From positions 48,775,467 to 48,839,466 of the forward strand of contig NC_087070.1 of assembly GCF_963678635.1 (NCBI RefSeq): a stretch of DNA of 64,000 nucleotides, given 5' to 3'. Within the stretch, counting starts at the first letter, position 1. Each line of letters begins with the position of its first letter. Positions 33,002 through 45,600 of this stretch are shown one piece after another. Under the pieces are notes generated by a model that saw only the letters and a list, made by a program, of their open reading frames with translations, was not told the DNA's origin and searched no databases. The position numbers and the translations under genes are program-made. The DNA comes from Symsagittifera roscoffensis. Taxonomy: Eukaryota; Xenacoelomorpha; Acoela; Convolutidae.

Positions 33002-34617
33002 CTCTTCATCTGAAACGCCAATCTGGTGCAGCATTATTTTTTGGAATGTATATATAATGTATATTCATATATATCGAAAAAAGAAATTATGTATCGAAAA
33101 ATATAATTTTGATTGTTCTTTGTTGGTTCAATATTTTTTCAAAGAATTTACAAACACAAAAGACTAGTTGGGAATCTACCCCTAAGGTAAAAAGTTTGGG
33201 AACTTTGGCAATTGTCCTAAATTGGCTAAATTGTTATTTTTCAAACCCTATATCTCAACCGAAAAATAGAGATATAGGTTTTGAAAAATAATCATGTGGC
33301 CAATTTGGGATAATTGTCAAAACCAGGCAAAAAAAGAACGCAGGCAAAAAATGTTTTTAGTTTTGAATCCAGGTCATCTCTGGTTGTCAGATAACTTAAT
33401 AATCCCCTTAAAAAAAGCTATTTGGTATAAAAAATTGTCGGAAAAAAATCTGAGCACAAATATTCCGTCAGCTTCTTGTCGGAAAGTTGAAAACACCTGC
33501 AAAAAATTCGTAACAGGCGGCAACTCGTATAAAGGAAGAGACAAATAGTGAATTCGGGTCTTATGCACTATACGGCCCAAATTCATTATTTCTACATCTC
33601 TTGAACTGAAATTATTGTGGATAAATTTGATTGACTAAAAGCCAATCAAGTTCCATCTACATTTTCTGCCATTTCAATTGAAACTTCAAGCAGATTATTA
33701 TTATTCGCCGAAATGATAAAGAAAATTGAATTTTGTTTTGTCGAGCCATTTGACTGAATTTTGCTTGTCTGGGCAAGGTTTCACAAGTGACTCAAAATAA
33801 GTTTGATAATTTAACTCAAAGTTCCACCTTTTCGGCAGTTTCGGCTAATATTTTTATCTGCTAGAAAAGTTGATCGGAATGCCTGATCGTATAATTTGAA
33901 TTTGATTGCCTAAAATTATCCAATCAAATTTGATCGCATAATTTCCAGCTTACGATGTAGAAAAGTTGATTTTGGGCCGTTTAGTGCATAAGACCCGTGA
34001 ATGCTTGCTCTGCTGCGCTTACATAGGGTTTCAATGATCAATGTTGTACCATTACGCCTGACGTTTGATATGCCAGTACGATCTGTCTCCTGTTACGAAT
34101 GGTCGCCCCGGATTCTACTCCCTGGAATTCGTGCTGTTGTTTTTACCAAAAGCATTGACAAGCCAATTCGAATCAAATTTTACCTGATTGTTTAACAAGG
34201 GGACTAATTGGCGCGAGAAAAGTTTAATCGTTTAGATAAACAAACAACAGAAGGTTAATTTGAACAGTTTATCAATAAAAAAGTGTGACCAGTTATCGGT
34301 ATAAGTAACAATTAATATCTGCTGCTATATGCAGATTGAAAGTAATTCACATCAATCGGATAAGATCGTTGAGCGATCACAGTCATTTAACAATGTTATT
34401 AAAAGACCGCGGTCCACATTAAACCTTCTCGGTCGATTCTTCAAGTCCTGCAAGATTCTTCAAAAGCATTCATGAAAAACTGTTTCTTTTAGTAGTTTTA
34501 AATTTAAAAAAATTCCAGGTCCATAATTGAAAAAGTTAGAAATGGTCAAGAATGGGGATTTTAAAAAAGTTCCATTTAGGTAATTACAAATAATAAAAGA
34601 CACAAAACATCTAGTTT

Positions 34618-34790
34618 CAGTGGCGGATTGAGGACTTTCCCGAATGGGGGGGGGGGGGGGGCATTTTTAAAAAAATCGAAAATTTTGTCGACCTTTTTTA
34701 GGTCCGTCAAATTGATTTCCTGAGCGCTCCCAGAACACTCTCTAACCCCCCCCCCCCCCCCCCCCCCCCCCAAATAGGACATCCGCCTTG
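34618..34790. mobile_element. Short hAT-type MITE with poly-G and poly-C runs
   Basis: The ends CAGTGGCGGATTGAGG and ATCCGCCTTG are inverted relatives of the 8755 family. The middle keeps GTCGACCTTTTTTAGGTC and GAGCGCTCCC but is shortened, and has 20-base G and C runs. No target duplication can be read. Confidence 0.6.
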
Positions 34791-35264
34791 AACAAAAAAA
34801 AATGAAACATAAATGGATATTTGGTTGCCTAGATGAAGTGAAAAATTTGCAATTGAGACAATGGATAGATACTCAATAAGGGATGTTCATTAACATTGCA
34901 AAAAGACTGCTGCTCTTGTATCTCGGCAAAGCCCTGATTGTTCCGTCTGCCCCTTAAACGGTTTCAAATATCTGTTGGAGAAATAATCATAAGAAAAATA
35001 GTTAATTTTGGCCAATATTAAACATCAACTATTCAGTTTGGAGGAATGATTTTGCAGTGCAGGATAATTGTTTTCGTTCAACTGCCAATTTTCAAAAAAA
35101 ATTGAATGTAGTCGATATGATATGTTTAGAGAGTCAATATGTTTAGGAAGTCGATATATTGGGGAGTATAAAAGATTTCCGGCACAAAAAAAATATTTCG
35201 ATAGCCAAAAAGAAAACCCTGTCTTCGAAAACACGAAACAACTGCAAGTTTTATAATTGAATTT

Positions 35265-35755
35265 TTGTTCCGATTTTCGGAGAAATGCGAAAAAATTTAA
35301 GCTTGGGGTTTGTTTAGTAAAATTTTGGCAATCACACCAAATGTTTTTAACAAAAAATTTATCAGGATACACGCCATTGAAGATAGCGACTCCCTAAATT
35401 ACAATATAAAATGATTATTGTTAAGATTTATTTTATGATAGTGAAACGGAACGCAATCTATTTCAGCGAGGCAAGTATCCAGCACTACAAATTTGCACTA
35501 AACTGAGTTAAATTAAGCTTAATTTTTTAAAATTTGGTAACAATCAATTTTTTTCACTTGATGTTTGACATTGTCCAAAAATTATGGTTGTTTTTAATAA
35601 CTTTTAATCGAAACTTGTTGATACCCATTTTTTTGTAATTTGATACTACTCAACTTTCTACACTTTATGTATGACATTGTCCAAAAAGAATGGTTGTTTT
35701 TAATAACTTTTAATCGAAACTTAGAAGCTTTGCCCTGAAATACGAGCAGCCTTCT
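35265..35755 (+). repeat. Hairpin-ended repeat family, diverged copy
   Basis: It starts TTTTTGTTCCGATTTTCGGA and ends GCTTTGCCCTGAAATACGAG, the family's 5' and 3' marks. The inside contains an internal duplication of about 80 bases (35555-35620 and 35670-35720, sharing TTGTTTTTAATAACTTTTAA). Confidence 0.5.
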
Positions 35756-36570
35756 TTTCTTTTACTTTGCTTCATAAGCAATCAGTCAATTCTGATTAAA
35801 TTTTGTTCAGCGATTGGCATCATTTTGAAGGCAACTCTAGAATCGATTTTAAAAAATGCGGCAAACTTCATGATTTAAGACAAAAGCACTTGACAAAAAT
35901 TCAGGTTTTGAAACTTAAATTTACTCTAAAATCAGGGTCCGAAACAACTGCCCCTCCTCACCCGAGCAATTGAGTTATGATCCACTGATGAAGATGAAAA
36001 ATTTTTCTATTTCGAAAAACAATTTTTTATTGCTTGAGAAAAATAATTGAGAACCAAATAACTTAAAACTTCCTGCTTTTACCTTCACGCTTAGTTGTAA
36101 TATTCAGATTTTGTGTATTGTTTTCTGATTTTAGCCAATCAGAACTAAGCATTTTCAGAAAGTTTCCGAAACACCAAATAAAATTTCGGGTTGTATAACA
36201 GATAAGACTCAAAAATGATAAGGAGTTGTGTCTACTGAAGCATTGTCTATTGTGAATCAATTGTGAATCAATTTCCGCTGCTTACTCGTATTTTGCACTT
36301 TGAGATTATGTTCTGAAGCTTGATTTCAAAAACCCAATTTATTAATATTGCAACTTAGAGACGACTAAGTTTGCACATGAAAAGAATTGAAATGTTTTCT
36401 CAAATATGCTATTCATTTATTGATAACTTAATTATTTTACAAAAAAAAGTGATTAAATTGATCATTATTTTTTTCTGAAAAATGTTTGAGATGCCACAAA
36501 TAATCCCTTAATTTCGAGTCCGATATATAAAAACCAATTTAGAAAAAAATGAGACATTTGTTTTAAAGAT

Positions 36571-37060
36571 ATTGATTCAGTAGTTTAAATCTACAAAAAT
36601 ATTACATCTTTAAAAGTTGAAACAAAAAAGACAAATGACTAAAAACTTTGCTATCTTTTTTGTTCCGTCTTTTGGAGAAATACGGATTATTTACTCTTGG
36701 GGTGGTTAACCTATGCTTTGAGTTTTTAATCTATGCTTTGCGTTTTTAATCTTAACTACCCAAAAACCATATCAGGATCAATTTATTACTGTTTTGCTTG
36801 GGCGTTTTTATTTGATTTTGAAAAAATTAAGAAATTTTCATTCTTGTAGTGGTTTTTTCAGTCGATTTTTGGTAATAGAAAGATTACGTTTTATCAAAAA
36901 ATAATGGTTCCCGTTTATGATATTGACTCCGTAGCTTAAATCTATAAAGATATTACACTTTTGAAAGTTGAAACAAAAAACCAAATGACTGAAAATTTTG
37001 CTATCTTTTTTTGTTCCATCTTTTGGAAAAATACGGAAGATTTAAGCTTGGGGTGGGTGT
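36571..37060 (+). repeat. Local direct duplication of about 140 bases
   Basis: 36571-36715 and 36918-37060 share GTAGTTTAAATCTACAAA-like, AAAGTTGAAACAAAAAA and TTTTGCTATCTTTTTT segments in the same order. Both end in the start of the hairpin-ended repeat (TTGTTCCGTCTTTTGGAG). Confidence 0.7.
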
Positions 37061-37563
37061 TATTCGATCAAACTTTGGCAATCAATTTTTAAAATGTTAT
37101 TGAAGTTATACCCTAAAGATAAAATGGACTGACTTAGTTAAATTATAAAATTATCAAAAACATTCAATTGTTTTTGGAAAAGTTGTGGGGGTTTGAAAAT
37201 TGCCAAATTGGTCAGGCTCTAATATGCGCTCTGTGAACAATTGATTTCTGATGTTGAAATTGTAACGCAATTGGCTGTTCACGTGATAATTCACATGCCA
37301 AACCTACATTCAATAGAGTGAAAATGCTTTGCTGCATAGTTTACAGGTTTTGATATTACTCAATTGTATCAAAATGTCGCTGAGACGAGCATGGTTTTAT
37401 ATGTTATGTAATAGTATAATTAGTAGTAGTATGGACTTTACGACAGTTGTCCAAGAATTTTCACCCCTCATGTTTCACCTGGCTTAAAAATGAATTTTTT
37501 TTTTTCAGGGTGCTGCAGGTTCCACAATGAGTTAAACTCGTTGAATTTTTCTCGGAAGAACGT

Positions 37564-38566
37564 TTAATACTGCTTTGTGATTGTATTTTTTTCGATAACC
37601 CTATTTGTTTTTATACCAGTCTGTACTATGTTCATTTGTTTGGATGCTCGAATCCAAAAGTTTTCATCGCATTTTCTTAAGCGGGTTCGGGACAATACAC
37701 AGTACAAGACATCGTGCAGTTCCATGTACATATATAGCGGCAGGTTTTTCGTACGGAGCAGCCGTTGCATTACCCATGAAGTCGCTTTTTCTGAACTTTT
37801 TCCATCTTTTTGAAATCGGTTATTGAGGGTACCATACCGTTGACGCATATGTTAGTACAGGGACAACATATCCTGTGTAAGATTTGAGTTTTGTTTCCAT
37901 GGTTACTTTTTCAGATGTGTATCTCATCAAGAAGTAGTCAGATCTCCAACCCTTGCGAGTTTGCCTGCTGCAGTTTTTGCTCCATGATAGCTTGCAGGAC
38001 ATCATGACACCCAAGTTCTTTTCAACACTTACACATTTATCTGACTGTTGTTATCGTCGGCCTCCGTCATTTGCTTTTTGCGAAGGAAATTTGTTTTGCT
38101 CAAATTCATTAGCATTTTATTTTAGTGCTCCAAGTTCCGATGTCTGAGTGTATTCGCTCTGCGTTATTACAGGTGAAATTGTAACGATTTGAAAATTGTC
38201 CGCATATCCATAAGCTTCTCCTATGCCTATGGTATCTAGCAGATCGTTTACGTACACAAGAAAAAGAAAAATTGTATCAGGAGATGTAGCAGTTTCCCAC
38301 CTACAATAAAATTTTCTTTTTTCGACTAGTTTTAGGTGGCAGACTTTGTCAAAGGCCTTACACAAGTCTATAGATATTGCAATCATTTGAGTAGTTTCCT
38401 TATTGTCCAGTTGTCTGTAGACGTGGTCAAGGAATAGAAGCAGCTCCAGGACAGCAGACTTCTTTTGCATGAACATATTTTCAGATCGATGAGGGTATGG
38501 TTCTATACGAGGGTACAGTTTGTGGAACAAGGTTCTCTCAAACACTTTAGTGACGTTTGGCAACAA
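37564..38566 (-). pseudogene. Decayed LINE reverse transcriptase, C-terminal part
   Basis: The minus strand keeps pieces of a non-LTR reverse transcriptase. From 38566 it reads LPNVTKVFERTLFHKLYPRI, ISIDLCKAFDKVCH (the usual DFSKAFDKV motif) and FLVYVNDLLD (usual FLIYINDL), then YADN where the catalytic YADD would be. From 38014 another frame holds VPVLTYASTVWYP, the usual P.LeY...vW.P thumb motif of jockey/CR1-type LINEs. Frame shifts and stops separate these pieces and the second catalytic Asp is changed, so it is dead. The 5' part, endonuclease and tail are not recognisable. Confidence 0.8.
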
Positions 38567-39559
38567 GCTTACAGTGAGATGTCGGCTTTGCCGTGTTCTT
38601 TGTAGACTGATGTGATTTTGCTGGCTTTCCAGACTAAAGGGCCGTTGCTTAGAATGGTCCGTTGCTTAGAGAGGGTTTGAAATACAAGGTCCAAGGACTT
38701 TGCTATTTGAGATAAGTTTTTGAGAAAAATGAATCATTTAAGATGGCCAGTGAGTTTTTTCAGGTTTTTAGATAAATTGGTTTTTGAAGTGCATAAGAAA
38801 TAAATTCTTTAACGATAAAAAAATTGTTTTTAAACATTCTAAAACTACCTTTACTTTCAAAACGGGCAGATGTTTGTAGGCATAAATTTTGTATAATAAT
38901 AACTAGTGAGAGTTTCAATTTTTTGGTTTTTTAGGTTTCTTTTTCAATTTTTTGTCTTGAGTTCCTTATTTTGGCAGTTTGGCATGAAGTCACATTGGCT
39001 TCTTTTTTGGGTGTCTTCTTCATTTTGCTTGAATTTTTGTGGTATAGTTTGAGCCAGATTGTTTTGACATTTGTGTTACAGATTAATCGAATGACATCAC
39101 TTTTCAGTTATCCCAAATTGCACAAAATGCCAACGTCAAACTCTCGCGACCCTTACAAAAAATGATCGCAATTTTGGTTTAATTATGCGCTTAGCAGATC
39201 GGTATTTTTTTCAAGTGCCACAAAAAGCTCTCGAAAACTTTAATTGCAAAGGTGGAATATTTTTGAGCAACCATCACTCAATATTCGAATCGAAAGATTG
39301 ATATTCATCATTCGGACCAAGTTAGTATCCTCCCAATCTATTTACTGGAGAGGTTGTTCACTTGGTTCTGATATGGATTTATCTGAAAATCAAAGCTGAG
39401 TATTCTACGCGAAGCACTTAACAAGTTAAATCTATGTTAAACGTTAGTTTGAAGGATCTTAGTTCGTGATATCAGCCTTTAAATGGTATATTTATTCTAG
39501 AAGTATCTTGTGACATAACAAATCTTTCGCAGCTGTTTATTGAAACTGCGTAATAACAA

Positions 39560-39990
39560 AACTAGTTGTTTTTGTTCCGACTTTCAAATAAAACGGAATA
39601 TTTGTGGTTGAAGTAATTTTCTTTTCAGTCAGCTTTTGGCGATCCAAATAGTAGTTTTAACAAAACCTTCATACCCCCTTGAAGATATCGACTCCCTAAA
39701 AACAAGTGCACAAAGAAATATTACCTCCACTCATTTTTTGCGAAGCTCGGAGTTTGAAAATTGTCAGTTCGGCCATCCTTCGGACTGATTTATGCGCTTC
39801 ATAAAGCGAAAATCAAAATCGTTCAAAATTGTTTCAAACCAAACTGTTTCGACTAAAGCCGTTTTTTTGTACGACTTAGTTTTTCATACTTGATCTTTGA
39901 TATTGTACAAAACTTAGCGTGTTTCAATATTATTCCCAAACACTATTCGATATGAGTTAAGAGGCAGTCAGAACAATCACAGCATTGCCC
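39560..39990 (+). repeat. Hairpin-ended repeat family, diverged copy
   Basis: It starts TTTTTGTTCCGACTTTCAAA and GGAATATTTGTGGTTGAAG, and ends AGGCAGTCAGAACAATCACA and GCCCTTATATACGATCAATC, recognisable but decayed versions of the family marks. Confidence 0.5.
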
Positions 39991-41575
39991 TTATATACGA
40001 TCAATCTTGATATTGGTTCTTTTTTTATTTTAAATTCTGAAGGCAGGTTGTAAGAAATGAACTCGGGATGGTTTTTTTTGTCAGAAACAGTTCGAGTTTT
40101 CTGTAGCTTTTTTTATGGGAAATTTTTTCTCTTTTGAAACAACGTACCTCAGAGAATTCAATTTTCAATTATATTCACCATGTGACGGTTTCTAGTAAGG
40201 ATATGGCGGTTTTAAAACTTTCTTTGTAATTTTGAAATTTACAAACACTTCGAACTTTTATGGGATTTTTTCTATCTTTTGGAAAAAACATACCTCGAGA
40301 GCTCAATTTCAAAATATATTCACCATGTGATAGCTTCTTGTAAGGATGTGGCAGTTTGAAAATTGCAAGTTTGGCTAATTTGAAACAATTAACGTGAGAT
40401 ACTTTTTCTCCTAATAACGCATGAGTGGCAATGTAATCGGCTAAGACAAATGCTATAATTCAGTTTGAGACAATCTATTCGGAACTAGTCATATGTTGCT
40501 AGACGTTTATTAGACGTTGTGGTTTACATTTTGTGCGAGTAAATTTTTTTATCCTTTTTTTCTAATTTTCGCAGTTTTCAAGTTTCTTTTAAAAAAGACT
40601 TATTCTTTGGACCTTGGAACTTCAACTTCTGTGAGTCTAAATTGAAGGAGCTTAGAGGTCAAAAAGTCTTAATACAATTATTGTACTCACAGTTGTTATC
40701 CTTCTACTAATGTAACAGTAGAAAAAGTAATTGAAGAGTGTTGCAAGTTATAAATGAAATTTCAGTTAGGTTAACGAGATGAATATCCGGGCGTAACGTA
40801 AGAATTGATGTTTCAAAGGGAAAGACGTGTTTTCCTCTATAAGTAGCAAAATGGCGCTCTTTAAAAAAGCAGTTTTTTACGAGGCTGATAAACAACTAAA
40901 TTCTTTGGACCATATCGAAAATAAAGGCAAAACACGTGGAAAATCAGAAACCTCAAAATACATATCCATCAATGCAATAGATTGCAAGGACAAGGAAATC
41001 AATTTCAAAACCTCTAGTTTGCATTTTTTAACGGCATAGTGAGAGAAATTTTAACGAAATCAAATAACATGAAGATCTTGAAAAATAAATTTTAAAACTT
41101 TTCGTAATGGAAAAGGACTTAAGCTAAAAAATCACAATTTAACAGACTATATCATATGTAAACTTTTACTGTTTGCTGGTGCATAACTTTTTGATTATGA
41201 TTTTTTCAAGAAAAATGTTTTTAATGTAGGGTTTAATCTTATATATATGAATTGAGAAAAAAAATACTTAAGGAATTCCAGAAGCAACGATAGACTGGTT
41301 GACTTCTAAAAACAGACGCTTGTATTCATAAATACATTTAATGTTTATTGGAATGCGGAAAAACTGGCGTTTGTTTATAACAAAAAAGCCAGAAAAAAAG
41401 CGAAACGTTCTTTCTTTTGAATTTACAAAATTGAGTGGAAAAAAGCTAGAAATGAGCTTAAGACAAAAACCAATAGACGTTGTTACAACACATTTAACTA
41501 AACGTTATGGTTGCAAAAACATTTTAACAGAGCTGCAACAAGCGTTTTTTTTCAGTCCAGGATATATGGCAATTT

Positions 41576-41812
41576 TTACTCTTCTCTGTTATTTTTTATC
41601 CAATTTTCCTTGTTTTTTTTTGTCCACTGTTTTATAGTTAGATCACTCATGTTTGTTTTTACGGTAATATCTATAGGAGGTAGCATTTGCGGCAGGTTTG
41701 GCGACGATAGTAGCGTCATACTCACAGTTAACAGAGAATTTTGACCGGTGTCCAAATCCAAATAATGTTTATATTTCGACTGGACTACAATATTTGAACC
41801 TGCCACCAACAT
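41576..41812 (-). other. Unrecognised protein-like segment
   Basis: A 78-codon minus-strand frame (starting MLVAGSNIVVQSKYKHYLDL) has balanced composition, unlike the Phe/Lys/Asn-rich chance frames around it. An adjoining minus-strand frame upstream (about 41890-41810) is also protein-like. It could be a remnant of a mobile element's protein. I recognise no family, and it may still be chance. Confidence 0.3.
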
Positions 41813-43212
41813 TTTAGTTTTTTTTCAACCTCAATTTTTTCCTGCAAAGGCACAATTGCAATATCGTTAAACGGTGCAAAAAATGCTTTCATTTTTAAAA
41901 GAAACTCTTGAGCTTTCTTCAGGTAATTTTAATGTTCCGACCATTTCACGAAGTGGAAAGTATCTATGACGTAAGAGGTATCTCAAATTTGCCGGTTTTC
42001 TCATAATTCAATCGCTTTCTATTTATTTTGGTCAAATATACGTATTTTAGAGTAGATAAAGCAACCCGACTGGTCATATCAGGGCAAAGCCTTGTATGTC
42101 GCGACTGCCATTTAAATGGTCTCGAAAAGTTTTTCGTAATTTTAAGTATTGGCAAAACTATTACTTTTAGGCCGACCATATAAAAGTTTTCGTGTTTCAA
42201 ATTGAGTCGTGTGCGAAGTTAATAAAACCAATTGCCTGCTACAATTCAACTTGGATCAGTTTTGTAGCCGGGGATAATTTTCCACGCGTGTACATTATCA
42301 ACCGATTTGTTGTGTGCTCTATAGTAGTGTGCACACCCAACTGGGTCTCGGCAGATCAAAATATCGATCCACTAGAGTTTTGTAAAATTGGTCTCAATAA
42401 AAATTTCACGCCAAGCTTTTATATTCCTCAATTTATTCAAAAGTTTGAACTTTACTAAGCGTACATTGCTGGTACATCTAGTCTAAGTTATAAGTCACAC
42501 CTAAAACCGTCAAATTTAATGACAAAATTTATAGTGAAAAAAAACTAGAAAAGAGTATGAATTTTTATCATGAATAGTTCAACATAAAAGATTTAATAAT
42601 TCAATGATCAACTGTCTGTAGTACCAATAAGGATGGGTTCAACGCCTAGTTTTTACTTCAATAGCTAACACTTCTTTTGACTGTAGTCCGCGTTTAGATT
42701 GCTGATTGATTTGTTTTACTTATTGTCTTTCCGAGTATTGGGTCATCAGTTCTTCCAGATCCGTGTTGCTGCTTTTATTTTTTTCCGAATATCTAAGATC
42801 TTATCTTGATAAAACTATAAAACTAAAAAGACTCAAAAGGAAGAAATAATACTATTCGGAAAATTTTAACTCGAATGAGCGATTTGATCCGATTGTTATT
42901 CGCTTTTTTTGATTTTGTTAGTAACAATCGTCATGGAATCCAGGTTGCAATTATGTTGAGAAATGATAAATTAGATTTTGCTTGAACTGTTCTCGTTTTT
43001 CAAACTTGCAGTGAAAGGTTGCTACCTTCTTCTTGTTCTGATTGGGTATTTGTGTAGTTTGACTGAGAGTTTCCATTTCATAACCAGTTCAAACTCTGTT
43101 TTCAAACGTCATTACACAGTTCTAATATTTTGTAGTGACGTTTGACAACAGACGTTTGACAATCTCTTCGGTACAATTTACTAAAGAACTATTTTGGTTA
43201 AAAAAACTGTTC

Positions 43213-43866
43213 ACACAGAACCGCCAGTAATTGTAATATATCAGGTGATTTAAATGTTTTTTTGTTTGGTAAACAAAAGAAATTTTTTCGTTTTAAAAAA
43301 CTTTCTTTTCAGAAAACTTTATGTCATCGGTCACTATTTGGGCCCTAAGAAGAACCAATTGTGATAATTAACTTCGCAGAAAAAATTTGTTACAACGTTA
43401 CATTGGCTAATTCTTTCATCAATTGTTTCCTTCTATGAACTCTCGTTGTTGTACAAAGGGTTTTCTTACATTCCTTTTAGAGCAATAATGAATGTTCAGT
43501 AATGAAACCGCCTCAAAGTGAAATGATTATGGACTCGTAAAACCATTTTATTTCAAGCTCCTGGCCTACTGCAATTCCTTTTGCAATTGTTTTGAATTCG
43601 AAAATTTTTTTCCATCTGAGCTTTGGATTCTAATCCTTTTTATCTTTATTTGATTTCGAAGATAGTCCAAAACTTTTGGCGTACTTGATTGTTTTTGATC
43701 TCGGCTAAAATTACAAGCCATATCTACGCTTCTTTGACATATCCTTTTGAATGTCACACAGAACCGCCAGTAATTGTAATATATCAGGTGATTTAAATGT
43801 TTTTTTGTTTGGTAAACAAAAGAAACTTTTTCGTTTTAAAAAACTTTCTTTTCAGAAAACTTTATG
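43213..43866. repeat. Direct repeat of about 110 bases flanking 430 bases
   Basis: The stretch beginning ACAGAACCGCCAGTAATTGT and ending AGAAAACTTTATGT occurs at 43213-43324 and again at 43755-43866, nearly identical. It could mark a small duplication or the ends of a short LTR-like or retro-insert. The 430 bases between them code for nothing I recognise. Confidence 0.7.
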
Positions 43867-44449
43867 TTACTCGCTTTTCTGCTTGGATAGAAAAGACCAA
43901 CAGAAGCACGCATAAAGCGCTTGATTTGTGACGTTCAAAAAGAAAAAAGGAACACTCAAACACAAGAGCAATTTCAATTTACTGCTCAGAGCGCAAAAAT
44001 TTAGCGAAACTGCACAAACTTTAAGCGTTATGAAAAAAACTTTAATAAAAAAAGTTCAATTAGGGCTAACGCTTCAACAAAATTCTATTTGAGTTCTATA
44101 ATTTCAAAGGTTTGGCCTATTGAATTTTTGCTTATAACTACTTTGATTCTCTTGAACTTTTGAGTAAGATGGTATAAATTTTTCTTCTCGATTAACCTAA
44201 AAGTTGTGTTGTACGTTTTAACGCCTTTCTTTTCTTAAGATTTATTAACTCTAAATCTTGTTCCTATTTTAAAAACTTTGCTTGTTGGAGAAAATGAAAC
44301 AACTCGGATTGATTTTGGTGCAACAATTGATTTTTGATCAAGATGTACATTTTGATAAAAGCTTAGATATAAATAGTTTTTTCTTCTTATAACACTAAAA
44401 GGTACTGTTATATCATGGTTTTTTTAAATTCTAACTTAGAAAATGAAAA

Positions 44450-45600
44450 ATTTATTCATTTAGTGTTTTGAGAATTGAACTCCATTCCTAATACATTTAG
44501 AAGGCATCCATCCTTTACCAAATAATCAGTTTTAGTACCAAAAGTAGAGTCATAAGTTGTATTAACTATATGTATAAGTTTTTCTCCGTTAAAAGCAACG
44601 GTGTTTGATTTAGATTTATTAATCGTTAGTGGATGTAGGTTACAATGTTGTTGATAACTGTCATAATTAATAAGCGAATATACTACTCCAGTGTCTAGTC
44701 AAAATTGGGCTTCCAGACCATTATTATGATTTTTGTTTCCGACGTGATGTTGATATAAATTAATGCACAATTGTATTTTGGGTTCAGACGGAGACTAATC
44801 TAGTTCAAGTTTAAAATTCACAATCATCATCGGTATAGTTTCCTGGAACGTCATCATCGCTCAACTTGTAGATCTGGTAAGGTGAATGATAATCGTTATT
44901 TCGAGTGAAAAGTATTTTACTGTTCAACCTGTCACGCGGTTGAAAACGTTCATTGTATATTGACATATGCCTGAGTTCTTGGTAGGGGTTTTATCATTAG
45001 AAATGTTTTGTTCCAGTAAATTCACTCTTTACTGCGAAACTTAAATCTCTTTGCCATATGATCTTTTATTTGTTGCCAAGTTGCGGGTGGATTCTCAATT
45101 AGAAAATGAAATGCTTTTTGTTTTAAGTCTGGCCGGCTCAAGCATTGCACAAAGAATTCCATTTTTTTTTGCTATTCCTTGATCATCATTAAAAATTGGG
45201 TTGCGCCATCCGCAATCTACTGCGGAGCTTAATCTATGTATGTAATTTTGATAATTTCGTAAGGTTGTCTTTTTTATTTTTTCTGCTTCTTTTCGTCTTC
45301 TATATTTTCTTATCGTCAGTGATTTTATTTATAAACTGATCCCATATATAGTTCCAAGGTAATCCTGCTGCTAATCCCTGATACCATTAGGAGGCTGGAC
45401 CTCTTAATGTTAAACCAAATAAATCTCTTTGTCTGTGATCATAAGCGTCTTCATCGTCACCTGGGCCTGCTGCTCTAGTACCCAAGGAAAATGCTATCTT
45501 TTTCTCTACTATCTGAAGATTTTTTTTTGCATCCTCGTTTGGGTCTGAACCTGTAAAGATTTTGAGAGCTAAGTCTGGATATTTGACTACATTTGCCATT
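44450..45600 (-). pseudogene. Fossil of a gypsy-like element related to the one at 19405
   Basis: The minus strand from 45599 begins with a Gag N-terminus clearly related to that of the young element (shared pattern PDLxLxxFxGxDPN, FSLGxR, DxRQRxLFG). Further down, around 44.55-44.75 kb, a protease-like stretch (VVYSLINYDSYQQ) remains. Most of pol is absent and many breaks are present, so it is old and dead. No LTRs could be assigned. Confidence 0.75.

Noticed and set aside
43213-43866. Pair of 110-base direct repeats considered as solo-LTR-like ends
   Set aside because: No TG...CA ends, no primer site and no target duplication; kept only as a local duplication.
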